64,000 bases of DNA from Arabidopsis thaliana (GCF_000001735.4 NC_003074.8:17739261-17803260), one strand, 5' to 3'. Positions 11,301-23,670 are shown, numbered from the stretch's first letter. Made by a program: numbers and translations. The notes: generated from the letters alone by a model not told the origin.

Positions 11301-11617
11301 TAGATCCATCACAATTACAAAACCACCCCTACATTCGAGCGTGTGCAAAAGTCAAAAGAAAGGGTACTTTAGTCAGAAGGAAAGTTCTGTGCGGAGACGA
11401 GGAGTTTCCGTTATCCCCTTATTTTATCTCTCTCTCTCTCGTTTTCTCTCACAGACACAACAAACAAAGCAAAAAAAAATAAAAAATCGCACGTTTCTTC
11501 TTCTTCTTCTCTCTCGCAACAAATCTGTATTAGGGTTTTTGAGAAATCTTCATTTCGTGATTTTGAAATTTATTTGTATTTGATTTTGTTGTTGCTTTGG
11601 AATCATCTGCAACCACC

Positions 11618-12718
11618 ATGATTTCTGATTCGATCACCAACGCTTCTGCTACTTCAGCTCCAACCGCCAGGGATTTCGGAAAAAAGAAAAGGGTATTGTT
11701 TTCAATCCTTCCTCAAATCTCATTTCTCTCTTCAAAGATTTGATTTCACTCTTTGGGTTTGCAGACGAACAGGTCGGCCAAATTGAAACAGAGCAAGCTA
11801 GGTCTTCGTCGTGAACAATGGCTTTCTCAAGGTAAAATTAAATGATCTATCTTTACATGTGGATTTTGTTTATATTGATTTGGGTTTTTGTTGTTATTAG
11901 TTGCGATGATTAACAAAGGGGATAAGGAGGAAATGGAATCCAATCGAAGAATTGGGAGTGAAAAGCCTGATCAGAGAGATCTTCCGCGTCCGGTGGAGAA
12001 TTTAGATGAGGATAACAATGGAACACATCGTCATGAGAGCTTTATTGAGTCACTTTCTAATAGCCCTAACAGTATTCTTAGTGGCATGAATTCAATTCCT
12101 AATTTTAGCAGCAGCAGTAGCAGTGGAAGTGGTGGCTCTTGCTCTGGTAATATAACAGAGGAGGAAGATGCTGATGATGATGGTTGTTTGGATGATTGGG
12201 AAGCTATTGCTGATGCTTTAGCTGCTGATGATGAAAAGCATGAGAAAGAGAATCCTCCTGAGTCTTGCCAAGAGCATGAGGATATCAAGCAATCAGCTTT
12301 AATCGGTGGAGCTGATGTGGTTTTAAGGGATGCAAAGGCGGATTCTCAGAGAAGGAAGCAAAAGAGTAACCAGGCGTGGAGGCCAGACGATAAGCTCCGT
12401 CCTCAGGGTCTGCCTAATTTGGAAAAGCAGCGTAGTTTTCCGGTCATGAATTTGCATTTTAGTTCTGTGACTGTGGTGCCATCTTCGTGCCCTATTTGCT
12501 ACGAAGATCTTGACTTAACAGACTCAAATTTCTTGCCATGTCCTTGTGGATTCCGGCTTTGCCTTTTCTGCCACAAGACGATATGCGATGGAGATGGGCG
12601 TTGTCCTGGTTGCAGAAAGCCTTATGAAAGGAACACAATCAAGTTTGAAGCTAGTGTTCAAGGTGGTGGTCTGACTATTCGGCTTGCTCGTTCGTCTAGC
12701 ATGTTTTGCAGGTCATGA
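11618..12718 (+). CDS. C4C4-type RING finger protein (CNOT4-like RING)
   Basis: Exons 11618–11692, 11765–11831 and 11901–12718 join in frame to give 319 residues; I remember the locus as AT3G48070. The N-terminus is basic (KKKRTNRSAKLKQSKLG), followed by an acidic and Ser-rich stretch (residues about 100–150, SSSSSGSGGSC then EEEDADDDG). The C-terminus holds the RING at about residues 244–288: CPICYEDLDL, PCPCGFRLCLFC, GRCPGCRKPY. All zinc ligands are Cys (no His), as in the NOT4 class. The likely activity is E3 ubiquitin ligase; the substrate is unknown. No RRM is visible, so it is not a full NOT4 orthologue. The start is the first ATG after a CT-rich leader. Confidence 0.9.
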
Positions 12719-12719
12719 A

Positions 12720-13590
12720 GAAAGGATGTGTGGCTTTTCTCGGCCTGTGTCTGTTTGTTTTCTCTCTTCTTCATTGTTTTCCTCGCATGTTCTACGTTTT
12801 TCACCTGTCTTTAAAACTCTTTAGATATGGGTATAGGGATTTGTCTTTTGGCAACTGAGAACTATGTTCTATGTTCTTCTATGTCAATGACTCTTCTTCA
12901 TCTGAAACATGTGGTGGTGGTGGTGGTGGTTATGTAGAGTGGTGTGTGAGTACATAAGGTGGTACACGAATTTCAAATACATAAAAGTTGCAATAAGTCT
13001 CTTTCTCATAGCCTGCGAGAACCTTGCTTATCTGTAATACTCTAAAGGTATCATTTTATGTCGTCTGTTATTTTAAGGTGGCCATAGATGTTATATCATT
13101 CTACTTGATTCTATGTTGAGCGACTAAATACAGCATATAGACAGTCAAGTTTGGTTATATATAAAATTGACATTCGCGCGAAAGAGTTGAAGATTACTTC
13201 TATTGTCTGATTCTTTTGTGAATGATCTACTTCCTCCTTAGCTATATGGTATGCATCCTTGAGTTGATTATACTGATGCAGGATTCTGGTGGAACGCAAA
13301 TCTAACAGGAACGTCTTGGTAATGTGATTACTCTTTTATTTACTTGTGTTTAGGAGACATACTTGAGTCAAACTTTCATATCGAGCTAACTAGCATACAG
13401 AGGGGCATAGGGCAAGTTTCAAATTTTGTGTTTTAATCGTTTTCTTCTTTGGTTATGTAGTAGCTAGAACTTGGAGCGTTTGCACAGCCACTTGTTTTGA
13501 GGTATAGAGGTTAGTAATGTTATAAACAATTGAAGTAACCTCAGGCTCTATTCTGATGACATTCTGGTCCTCTTTCCTTCTGTCAACACT
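12720..13590. other. 3' flank of the RING gene and intergenic DNA
   Basis: Probably holds the 3' UTR of the RING gene, with a short (GGT)n tract near 12911–12930. No further coding sequence is supported. Confidence 0.5.
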
Positions 13591-13592
13591 AA

Positions 13593-16025
13593 GGAAGATT
13601 GTTTGTTACTGGTTCATGCTATTCGAGATGGCTTTAGGCTTTAGAATAATGTATTTATTCTAAGATCATTGTAAAGTGGAAACCAAATTTGACATTAGAA
13701 TAGAGAGCTATTACATTACTTCACAATGATCATACAACATGATTCTTATTCTAAGATCATCGTGAAGTGGAAACCAGATTGATAAACATTTCTTATTGCA
13801 CAAATTAAGAAGCAAGTGTTTCAATAATCGAACCATTTAAGGTTCAGGTAGCTCTTGTTTCATCCATCATACGCTCACGTGGATACAGCGGAGCATGTAT
13901 TTTGTGACTGTCAGGAAGTGTATTCCACCACTTTCTAAATGTTGAACCCTCCAGAAATATTTCCTTCTCATCTACTTCCCCGTCTTTGATCCATCCTTCA
14001 AGCAACCCTTCTAGTGTCTTGAATCTTACCTGAACTTCCTCATATGGCTTTCCCTTGAGTTCTTCGACCTCAGCCCAAAAGCATGAACCGCACTCGGATC
14101 CCGAATTCTTTAAGATCTCTTGAATGTCTTGCTGTAATCCTAAGTTAAGACCATTTACCTTGCTCCAAAACACATCTTTTGCGATCATTCCAGTTGGCTT
14201 TAATATATCATGTTCGTACCCTCTCTGAGCGTATTTGTAGCGGCTTGGTCTTCCATGTAACATGTACGGCCCTGTGTCTTCGTTCTTTAACTGCCCATGG
14301 TAGTTTGAAATATCAAGAGGTTCAATTAATCTGCGGTATTGAGTTGCTAAATTGATCCAGCCTCTGCTCCCCTCGAATCCATCTGGAAGCTGACCTTTCT
14401 TCACTAAACCAAGCACCTCGTCGAAAATACCGGCTAACTCCACTCTCTTGACGTTTGCTTTGAAGTCATTCTCTTCATTTGAATCTTTGAAGGAATCGTA
14501 ATACCCATTTTTATGAGCTTGACACTTTGGCTTGTATACTTCCACTATCCAAGTTAGTCTTTCTACTATTTGATCTCTTTTGGTTTCTATCTTCTTCTGA
14601 TTTTCCACTCGTTGCTTCTCAGCCTCTAATGCAGCATGAATACACTGTCTGGCTCTTGTGCTCTGCAAAAAAGGAAACATAAATAAGGATGGAGCTAATG
14701 AAGCTGCACAAATTGAAAAGAGAAAAAGATTTACCATTCCAAGGTCGTCGAGAGCGGAGCCTATTGAGTTTTCTCCATCCAAAAGCGGATTATGCAGATC
14801 CAAATGATTAAGCAACTTAATACCAATGGATTGTACCAGTTCCTCATAGCCATGGTGATCTCTAATGCTTAGAAATGGAATCACAGACAATTCTTGTTCG
14901 TCGTTGGACTGACAAGTGTAAAACAACATTTGAAGAATGGCGTCTGAGTTGTTCACTACAACCAATCTTTTCTGTGTAGAGAAGACAAAAGTGCCTACTG
15001 GTCTATAAGGACTTAGCTCATAAAAACTAGAAAGAGTTTCTAAAAACGCTTCTCCGTTTCCAATCAACTGACAGACAGCTTTGGAAGCAACAGTATATGT
15101 GTCTCGCATCACCCTTGTGTAAAATTCTGTTATCACCTGGTCGCTCTCATGGATCGGAGCTCTTGTAGAATCCAATTTGCCAAGAACGTAAGACAGGGTT
15201 TGCTCTATCGTTGTCTTCCGAGCAAGCATAATCCGAGGGACAATATCGAATCTTGTAACAAAGTTTACGAAAAACCGGCTCCAATTCTCTCTCCCAAGCG
15301 CGTGTTTAAAGATATAGTCACCAACCAAAGGAGCTCCAAATGTCACACAACGAGGCTCAGGGGCAGCATAGGCGTCACGTATGAAGTATGTCTCCAAATA
15401 CCAAACTGTTGCTAGAATTGCAGTTGCGCCTCCGAAAGAATGTCCTGTGAACACAACCTGTTGTTTTCTATCAACCGCGCTTTGCACCTGAAGAAAGTAA
15501 GTTTCAGACACAAATTATTCTGATGTTTTCGATTTAAAACGCATTTAAGAAGCTTTTGTTTACTTACAGAAGCATGAAATGAGGTTCTTGGACCAATGAG
15601 AACTTCAAGTGACTTGAGGAAAGCTTCGTTAACAGTAGTGTCAACGTCGTTGCCGATGCTTCTCATACAAGGAAATTGATTACGCTTCATCTTTATTTCT
15701 CCAAAGGGAGATGTATTCTCCGTAGCGAACAAATCTTCCGACGAGAAAGATGCTCGGAAGGCGAAAAAAACGGTTCCTCCTACTTCTTCTTTGAGATAGT
15801 GCTCCGTTTGGTTAGCTCCCTTCGACGCCATCCATGATATGGTGACTAGATCACCGTTGACTCCCGTAAGAGCTTCAAACGCCATTTCTCTTTTCTTGAG
15901 TGGACTTTCTTCTCTTTTTTCTTTTGAGTCGTCTTGATTCTTAGTCCTCCTACTCTGTTAATATAGTAGGAAGATGTAGACAGGAGTAATTACCCAAAAT
16001 ACCCCATCATGAGACCATTTCAATC
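13593..16025. repeat. EDS1 tandem duplication, left unit
   Basis: This unit contains the left EDS1 gene with its 3' and 5' flanks. The 3' flank (about 13593–13830) is repeated at about 16026–16262, and the 5' flank (15895–16025) is repeated at about 18440–18590. The unit is about 2.43 kb and head to tail with the next one. Confidence 0.85.
13844..15885 (-). CDS. EDS1B: EDS1 paralogue (EDS1B, AT3G48080), lipase-like immune regulator
   Basis: Exons 15885–15568, 15487–14735 and 14662–13844 give 629 residues. The N-terminal α/β-hydrolase fold has the nucleophile-elbow motif TGHSFGG, and the candidate triad Asp sits in VTRFDIVPR. The C-terminal half is the plant EP domain (YKPKCQAHKNGYYDSFK, GPYMLHGRPSRYKYAQRGYEHDI). 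Family knowledge: EDS1 forms heterodimers with PAD4 or SAG101 downstream of TIR-type NLR receptors and does not need lipase activity for this role. Unlike the right copy, the region after NQKKI is continuous coding sequence, so the intron found there is absent. The frame is open throughout, so it is not an obvious pseudogene. The paralogue name follows locus order. Confidence 0.93.
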
Positions 16026-18590
16026 TAAGGAAGGTTGTTTGTTACTGGTTCATGCTATTTGAGATGGCTTTAGGCTTTAGTAGAGTAACGTATATATTCT
16101 AAGATCACTGTAAAGTGGAAACCAAATTTGACATTAGAATAGAGAGCTATTACATTACTTCACAATGATCATACAACATGTTTCTTATTCTAAGATCATC
16201 ATGAAGTGGAAACCAGATTGATAAACATTTCTTATTGCACAAATTAAGAGAAGCAAGTGTTCTAATAGCTTAAATACTCCACCACCTAAGGTTCAGGTAT
16301 CTGTTATTTCATCCATCATATAGTCTCGCAGAGGAGAATGCGATTTGTGATTTTTGGGAAGCGTAATCCACCACTTTCTAAACGTTGAACCCTCCAGAAA
16401 TATTTCCTTATCATCTACCTCCCCGTCTGTGATCCATTCTCCAAGCATCCCTTCTAATGTCTTAACTCTTACCTCAACTTCCTCGTATGGCTTTCCTTTG
16501 AGTTCTTCAACCTCAGCCCAAAAGCATGATCCGCACTCGGATCCCGAATTCTTTAGAGTCTCTTGAATTTCTTCTAGCTGTAACCCTAAGTTAAGACCAT
16601 TTACCTTGTTCCAAAATACATCTTCTGCAATCATTCCGTTTGGCTTCAGTATATAATGTTCGTAGCCTCTCTGAGCATATATGTAGCGGGTTGGTCTTCC
16701 TCTTTTCATGTACGGCCCTGTGTCTTCGTTCTTTAAATGTCGATGGTAGTTTGCAATATCAAGAGGCTCAACTAATCTGCGGTATCGAGTTGCTAACTTG
16801 ATCCAATCTATGTCCCCTTCGAACTCATCTGGAAGTTGACATTTCTTCATTAAACCAAGCACCTCGTCAAAAACACCGGCTAACTCAGCTCTCTTGACGT
16901 TTGCTTTGAAGTCATTCTCTTCATTTGAAACTTTGAAGGAATCATAATACCCATTTTTATGGGCTTGACACTTTGGCTTGTATTCATCTTCTATCCATGC
17001 TAGTTTCTTTAAAAACCTCTCTTGCTCGATCACCTAAAAACCACAGAACCAACAAGTTTTATGTTGTTAGACACAAACAGACGAAGCACGTACCTGCATT
17101 ATTCATGAACAAGCTTATCAACCACAAACCTGAATAATCTTCTTCTGATTCTCTACTCGTTTCTTCTCTTCCTCTAATGCAGCTTGAACGTACTGTCTGC
17201 CTCTTGTGCTCTGCAGAAAAAGGAAACACTCTGAAGGGTTTAAATGATTGCAAGAATGGAGCTATGGAGCTGCACAGTATGAAAAGAGAGAGAGAGAGAG
17301 ACTTACCACTCCAAGGTCATTGAGCGTAGACTCTATTGAGTTTTCTCCATCCAAATGATTAAACAACTTCTTTCCCATCGACTGTACCAGTTCCTCATAG
17401 CTATGATGATCTCTGATACTTCGAAATGGAATTAGAGACCATTCTTGTTCATCGCTGGCTTGAGAAGTGTAAAACAGCATTTGAAGAATGGCGTCCGAGT
17501 TGTTCACTGCAACCAATCTCTTCTCTGTAGAGAAAACAAAAGTACCGGCGGGTCTATAAGGACTTAGCTCAAGGAAACTAGAAAGGGTCTCTAAAAACGC
17601 CTCTGCGCTTCCAGTCAATTCACAAACAGCTTGGTTTGCAACAGTTGATGTGTCTCGCATCACCCTTGTGTAAAACTCTGTTATTCTCTGTTCACTCTCT
17701 TGGACGGAAGACTTTCTGGGATCCAATTGGGCAAGAACATGAGGCAAAGTTTCCTCTACAGACGCCTTTCGAGCAAGCATAATCCGAGGGACAATATCGA
17801 ATCTTGAGACAAAGTTCACAAAGAACCGGCTCCATTTTTCTCTCCCAAGTGCGTGACTGAAGATAGAGTCACCAACCAAAGGAGCTCCAAATGTCACACA
17901 ACGAGGCTCAAGGTAAACATTTGGATTGCGTATGAAGTATTTCTCCAAATACCAAACTGTTGCTAAGATTGCAGTTGCACCTCCTGAGGAATGTCCTGTG
18001 AACACTATCTGTTTTCTACTCCTCACAGCCATTTCCACCTGAAGAAGTAAAAGCATAAGAGACCAAAAAAGAAAAAAAAAGAAAAATATATTCGGATGTT
18101 TTCAATCTTCTTACAGAAGCTTGAAATGAGGTTCTTGGATCAATGATAGCTTCAAGATTCTTGAGGAAAGCTTCGTTAACAGTAGCTACATCACCTTTAC
18201 CGATTTTCCTCATACAAGGAAACTGAACACGGTTCAACTTGATTTCTCCAAAGGAAGATTTATTGTCCGGATCGAAGAAATCTTTCTCTGAGAAAGATGG
18301 TTGGAAAGCGAAGATTACGACTGCTCCTGCTTCTTCCTTGTGATAGCGCTCGGTTAGGTAAGCTTGCTTCGAGGCTGACCATGATCTGGTGATTAGATCA
18401 CCATTGATTCCGGTAAGAGCTTCAAACGCCATTGATCTATATCTATTCTCTTTTCTTTAGTGGACTTTCTTCTCTCTTTTTTCTTTTGAATCGTCTTGCT
18501 TCTTTAATCCGCTCCTACTCTGTTAATTTATGGGAAGATGTAGACAGGACTAATTAGTTACCCAAAATACCCCATCATGAGACCATTTCA
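16026..18590. repeat. EDS1 tandem duplication, right unit
   Basis: Second unit of the direct repeat. The junction can be read: CCATTTCAAT at 16015–16024 is the end of the left unit's upstream flank, and TAAGGAAGGTTGTTTGTTAC right after it matches the start of the left unit's downstream flank near 13591. Confidence 0.85.
16293..18432 (-). CDS. EDS1: EDS1, lipase-like central regulator of TIR-NLR immunity (AT3G48090)
   Basis: Exons 18432–18115, 18038–17307, 17210–17130 and 17033–16293 give 623 residues, the length I remember for Col-0 EDS1. The α/β-hydrolase-like N-terminal half carries S123 in TGHSSGG and D187 in SRFDIVPR; the His of the lipase triad is expected near residue 317, around the DHHSYEELV segment. 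The C-terminal half is the EP domain. Known role: obligate partner of PAD4 and SAG101, whose heterodimers sense TIR-derived nucleotide signals and engage helper NLRs; it shuttles between nucleus and cytoplasm. Compared with the left copy, a 96-bp intron (17034–17129) interrupts the region just after QKKIIQ. The promoter to the right carries W-box cores. Confidence 0.96.
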
Positions 18591-18618
18591 ATGCAAAAAT
18601 GGGTTTTTTTTTTTGGAG

Positions 18619-18984
18619 TTGACTCTTTGGCTATTGGAGACTCATGAAGAAAGAAAAGCTAGGAATCTTAGCTTTCCACGTGTCGGTTTTACATTGGTGT
18701 ATGGCTTTGTACATCCGACATGACTGGAGTTTCGCAGAAACTTTCATAAACATTCACATTTGGTCGGAAAGTTTTCTCTGTGTAATCTTTGCTTGGAAAT
18801 TTTGTAGCTTGACTTTGGAGTCTTCGTCTCTTTAATATAGACTCCATCTTTTGGTTTGAGATGTCACTCTCGGTTGGGATTTCGCAGTAACTCAATGATA
18901 TTCACTTTTTTGTCGGAAAACAATTTTGTTGTTTAATGAATGAGGAGATTTGTTCGCTTGGAGTTAAGTTTTTGTAGCTTGACT
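18619..18984. promoter_or_regulatory. W-box cores in a degenerate duplicated block upstream of EDS1
   Basis: TTGACT cores occur at 18619–18624, 18809–18814 and 18979–18984. The last two share the context TTTTGTAGCTTGACT and sit in two similar stretches (about 18725–18825 and 18875–18995) that also share TTCGCAG, an ATTCAC element and a GTCGGAAA element. WRKY control of EDS1 is plausible, but this reading is based on motifs alone. Confidence 0.5.
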
Positions 18985-18999
18985 TGGGTTTTCAGATTT

Positions 19000-19850
19000 G
19001 GTCTCGTATAGAAGAAATCTACTACTTTAACTCTGTTTTGCTTATAAATCTTATCCGGAAAGTAAACCGGATAATCTACAAGATATGGAACCGGTTCGAT
19101 TTCTCTCAGCTGAATATTAACCGAATTAACTAACTACACCTTCTTGCCTGGTCCGTTTTTGCGTTCGGCAAGACGCGTCACATTCGACTTTTACTTGTTT
19201 GATTATGAAGTTACATGAACCGGACTAGAAAAATTTAGTTTGTTTTTTTGGCTAAACCAAATTGCATAACCATATTTTGCTTTCAGATAGAATGAAAAAG
19301 CCTAGGAGACTAAATTAACAAAAGAAACAAAAAAAAGTCTAGGAGACTAGAATTTTCTTGGTCTTAATAAAACCCAACTTGGGGAAATTTCTACGAAAAG
19401 CCATGTAAAGTGTTCCAACCAACGCTTAAAATAACTAACTTATCTCGCTGGATTCGATTCATGTAGACAGCTTTATTTTAATTAGACAAAAGATTAGCTT
19501 GTCTTCGTGTAATGAACGGTACTAAACTACTAATCCATTCCTAAATCATTATTTAAGTAATCTTAACAAAAGAAATTCATATGTTAACTTCCAAAATAAC
19601 ACACCACCATTTTACATATCTCTCATGTAAAGAAAAAAAAAATGTATCTCTTCTCCTCTCTAATGAATCCAAGTCTACAATTTACATTTCTATCTTATAA
19701 AAACCCATCTTTGTCACTCTTGATCAGTCTTGGTTCTATCAGCAAAAGAAGCCGTAATGTCTCAAAAATTGTAAGCCGAAAGAATCAGGACATGCATGTG
19801 TGTGAATCTTTGAGCTTTTAAAGAACATATCGTACGTGGAATCTGATAAA
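19000..19850. other. Intergenic DNA between EDS1 and ARR5
   Basis: No coding gene seen. It includes a small direct repeat around CTAGGAGACTA (about 19300 and 19340) and the presumed ARR5 3' UTR near 19740–19851. Confidence 0.5.
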
Positions 19851-19851
19851 C

Positions 19852-21480
19852 TCAGATCTTTGCGCGTTTTAGCTGCGAGTAGATATCATTAGCTTCAAGC
19901 TCTCTCTTGTGCATAATATTCTTAAAAGCTCTTTCCTCAGCTTTCATTAAAGAATCTCTTAATCTCTTCACATCAGCTAATTTCACAGGCTTCAATAAGA
20001 AATCTTCAGCTCCTTCTTCAAGACATCTGAATAAATATAAGGAACCAAATGTTAGTGATCTAATTCCATAAAGTTTATAACTTTGGATACAGAAAATGGC
20101 CAGCTCATATATGATAATCATTAAACTTAATCTGGTAAAGAGGGTTTGGTTCCTTAGTAATAAGCAAAGGCATGTGAGGTGTCTATCACGAGGATTGGGA
20201 TTTTATAAATGACCCTACCTAAGATTATGCAACCCAAACAATTAAAACATATATTATAAAGTTTTGGAGGGCCTAACATGTCACCGGCTTATATAGAATC
20301 AAATCTCAAGAGAAGATCTTGCTTAACTTATGATGGATTATTCTTTTCTAAATTTATGGCCACAAGATAAATTTTATTATTCCTAAGATCCATTTTAAAA
20401 ATCATTTTAGGACCCACTAAAATAAACACCAAATCTCAGCTTGATCAAATATACAACCACCACCAAAGTTAACCCCATGATAGTTAAAAAGTAATCATAT
20501 AATAACCTTTTCTATCATAACAAAATCTTGTGATTATACAACAATTTAATTTAGTCAATACATATCCTTTAACGGTAACTTTATCACAAATCCTAAATTA
20601 GTGTGATTACTTTAAAAAGTTTCCTAAACAAACAATACCCTCTAAATCTAATCATCCCCATCTCCTGAAGTAATAAATGCACAAAATCTACTATATTTGG
20701 TAAATTTTGGTCCTACATAATCTTGACCTAAACAAGAATTAAGGATCATAGTTAAGATTATTATAGTAGAATATACCTATCGATACGAGGCAAGATGTTC
20801 TCTGAAGACATAATCACAACTGGTATTTCTCTGAAAGCTGATGATTCCTGTTAAAAAGTTCAAAATCCATAAACAAGATTAGATCAAAACTTCATTTTTT
20901 TTTAAATTTTTTTTCGTCAAATCAGAACTTCATTTTAATTTTGTGAAAACAATTGAATCATCAACAAAACTTACTTTGATCTTCTTCAGTAGTTCATATC
21001 CAGTCATCCCAGGCATAGAGTAATCCGTCATTATCAAATTAATCTTCAGATCCTAAAATATAATTTCAAACCAAAAATCTTTTAACACCAAATTTGAATG
21101 GATTCTCACTCTCAAAAATATTAAACACAATGATCAGATTTATTACCTCAAATCCAACCGAACTATTATTCTCTCCATCTAATCCAAGATATTGTAAAGC
21201 TCTTGTCGCACTATCGACAACAGTAACTGAGACAGAACAAAACTAATGTCAGATTCTTGTACTTAAACAGATTACACAAGATAAACAAACACAACACTTT
21301 TTTTTGATAAACACAAACACAACAGTTACCTTTACAAGATGAGACTCTGAGTAACCGCTCGATGAACTTCCGATCAACCATACTATCATCAACAGCAAGA
21401 ACATGAAGAAGTTTCGGTGATGCTAATGAAGAAGTGTCGTTAGAGATATCTAACATCTCGGGACGCAAAACCTCAGCCAT
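19852..21480 (-). CDS. ARR5: ARR5, type-A response regulator (cytokinin signalling)
   Basis: Five exons (21480–21330, 21226–21147, 21052–20975, 20847–20777, 20026–19852) give 184 residues. It is a single receiver domain with acidic pair D31/D32 (AVDDSMVD), phospho-acceptor D87 (IMTDYSMPG) and K139 (FLLKPVK), followed by a short tail with no Myb-like output domain. This defines a type-A ARR: a fast cytokinin-induced negative-feedback regulator that receives phosphate from AHPs. The start chosen is the MAEVLRPEM methionine; an in-frame ATG 48 bases upstream would add 16 residues, but MAEVLRPEM is the start I remember for the family member. Intron 4 is long (about 750 bases, 20027–20776). Confidence 0.96.
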
Positions 21481-21539
21481 ATCAAGAAGAGTAGGATCGT
21501 GACTCGTGAGAGAGATAGAGAGAATCAACTATGAGGATT

Positions 21540-22306
21540 TGATTTTGCTGAGAGATGAGAGGAGAATAAATGGATTTATAAAGGAAGAAAGAAGGAGAGG
21601 GAAAAGAGAAAAATATGATATGGGGAGAGGATTCTGAGAGATCTTTGCATATCTGTGGGATTTTGTCTGTCTGATAGCGCGTGGCTAATTATTTGTTTAT
21701 TCTGTTTTCTTCTCAAAAGTCATATTTTCAAATTTTGGCTAAACTTCAAATAAAAATAAAATCAAAGTCATAAAGTTTTTTAATATTTTTTTTGTTGAGA
21801 ATAGTCAAGTAATGGTGAGTGGTGAAATCATATGATATGTTTGATTTGGGAAGGGAAATAAAATCAATTTTGGATGAGGGAAATCGTATCATGACGATCT
21901 CTCTCGATTATTGTTGTCAAGATCATGGCTACTTTGATTCATTTCTTTTTATTTTTGTACATTTTCGATACTTTCTTGATTTTCCCATTTTTCAAGAAAT
22001 GTACCACAGAGAGAAGATTTGTATTTCAATCTACAAAATCTTTGAGATTGTTAATTAATTAATGAACATTGTTGGAAAAGTTAGCTGACATGTGACCGCC
22101 AGATTGACTATTTGGGCGAATGAATTTCAATGTTGATATCTCTAGTTGCGCAATCAGATAAATTCAAGATCCGTATGTGTATATTTCTAGAAACAAAACA
22201 AAAAATCATTATTTTTCAAGTTATTGTTGTTTGTCCATCTCGTAACTGTACCATAATAGTTGCCTCTACTATCGATCGTGGTCGAATGGCATAAGATTGA
22301 TGAGTT
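21540..22306. other. ARR5 upstream region
   Basis: AT-rich DNA upstream of ARR5 with a GA-rich leader (21560–21640). Many AGATT/GGATT-like cores recognised by type-B ARRs occur, but at this base composition I cannot claim specific sites. No ORF is supported. Confidence 0.4.
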
Positions 22307-22363
22307 AATAGTAAGTTTTCATGAGTGTTCAAAAAAAAAAAAAAAAATAGTAAGTTTTCATGA
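22307..22363. mobile_element. Micro-insertion: near-pure poly(A) flanked by 18-bp direct repeats
   Basis: The 18-bp sequence AATAGTAAGTTTTCATGA occurs at 22307–22324 and again at 22346–22363. Between the copies lies GTGTTC plus an A-run that merges with the leading AA of the second repeat. This is the structure left by target-primed reverse transcription when nearly all of the element is truncated: a target-site duplication around a poly(A) tail. The element family cannot be told. Confidence 0.65.
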
Positions 22364-23670
22364 AAATAAAATTTCAATTCACTTTTCTTGAAAAATATTC
22401 ATATGTTTACTTGAATTTTAATTCGCTTTTTCTATAAATTTGGCGTTCTTTTATTCACATATTTAGCAACACGCATCGAGTATTTCCACACGTGAGAGAT
22501 CTTTTGACAATTGATGGAAGGCTTTGTCACGACAGGATCGAAGATCTATGGACTAAACTCGACCAATATATTTCAAGAATGGTAATGACTAAATCATCAT
22601 TGAAAGCTGAAAATATGACTATGATCGATGTATCTCTAGAGGAGATATCAAATGAATGTGAGGTACTAGGTGTATAGAGCACATGACCTTACTATATATG
22701 TCAAATTTGGTTTGGCTTGCAGAGAAACGGCTCGGATTTCTCCATGATGGTTGTTTATCAGTATGTATATGCGTGTCCCTTCAGAGTAAGTCTACACGTT
22801 TTCTCTACTTGTATATTTGGAAACAACATGAGTTTACCGATGAAATTATTGTTTTAATATATATGAGTGTTTTGGCTATGTACATGAGTCCGAGCTTAGT
22901 GTCTATCATAGTCAAAGATCACAAGATACATTTATAGAACTTACTATTGTTTGATCAAAGAAATTAAGTTAACAATTCATAAATAAACCTCTTAACAGTT
23001 TATGGCAAAAAAAAGAAATGCCAGTAAAATTTGTTAGGCACCAAAACATTCTATAAAGAATAATCCTAATGGTCTCGGTTTTTACCTCTCAAATAGTATG
23101 AGAGGCTGAAGACAAATATGCTTTATTGGTTTCCTTACAAAAACCAACGAACTTTCGTGTTAACTGTCTATGTGATATGAATTGGTACATGCATGTTGTT
23201 GTATTAGGTTCTTTTGGGACATCTGATAAAATTGGGAAGATGTTAGCATGGTCTAAATAAAAATGTTCTTGTATTATACTTAAAAAAAAAAATCTTTTCT
23301 TTGTGTGTGTCTCAATTTCACTATATGACAAAGGAAAATGTTATAAAATGAGAATCAATAAGCTAATATATGATTATTCAAAATTATATTCGGGGTCCAA
23401 ATTTTGATTTCTCTACGTACGTAATCTTTTGATATAGAAATTTTAAGTTATGGATTACAAATACTCGATTTATTTTATGAATTCTCCTATTCTATAAATA
23501 ATCGTGAGTAACTGAATTACTTATATTCAATTGTTATTCATCATTCATTGATTATATATCTGAAATTATTTAATAATTATCTATAAATGTACAAGATTAT
23601 TACAGCTTACAATTTTGTTTTTGTTGCTTAGTGAATTTACATTTTAGACTTTTTTTTTTGTCAAATACAT
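22364..23670. other. Intergenic DNA, no gene supported
   Basis: A 61-codon frame at 22492–22677 has a plausible-looking peptide but I recognise no homologue, so it is not called. The rest is AT-rich with poly(A)/poly(T) runs. Confidence 0.5.

Noticed and set aside
21481..21528. N-terminal extension of ARR5 by 16 residues
   Set aside because: The MAEVLRPEM start is the one known for this family member; the extension looks like leader sequence.
22492..22677. 61-codon plus-strand frame with a plausible coiled peptide
   Set aside because: No homologue recognised, AT-rich context, no leader signal; cannot be told from chance.
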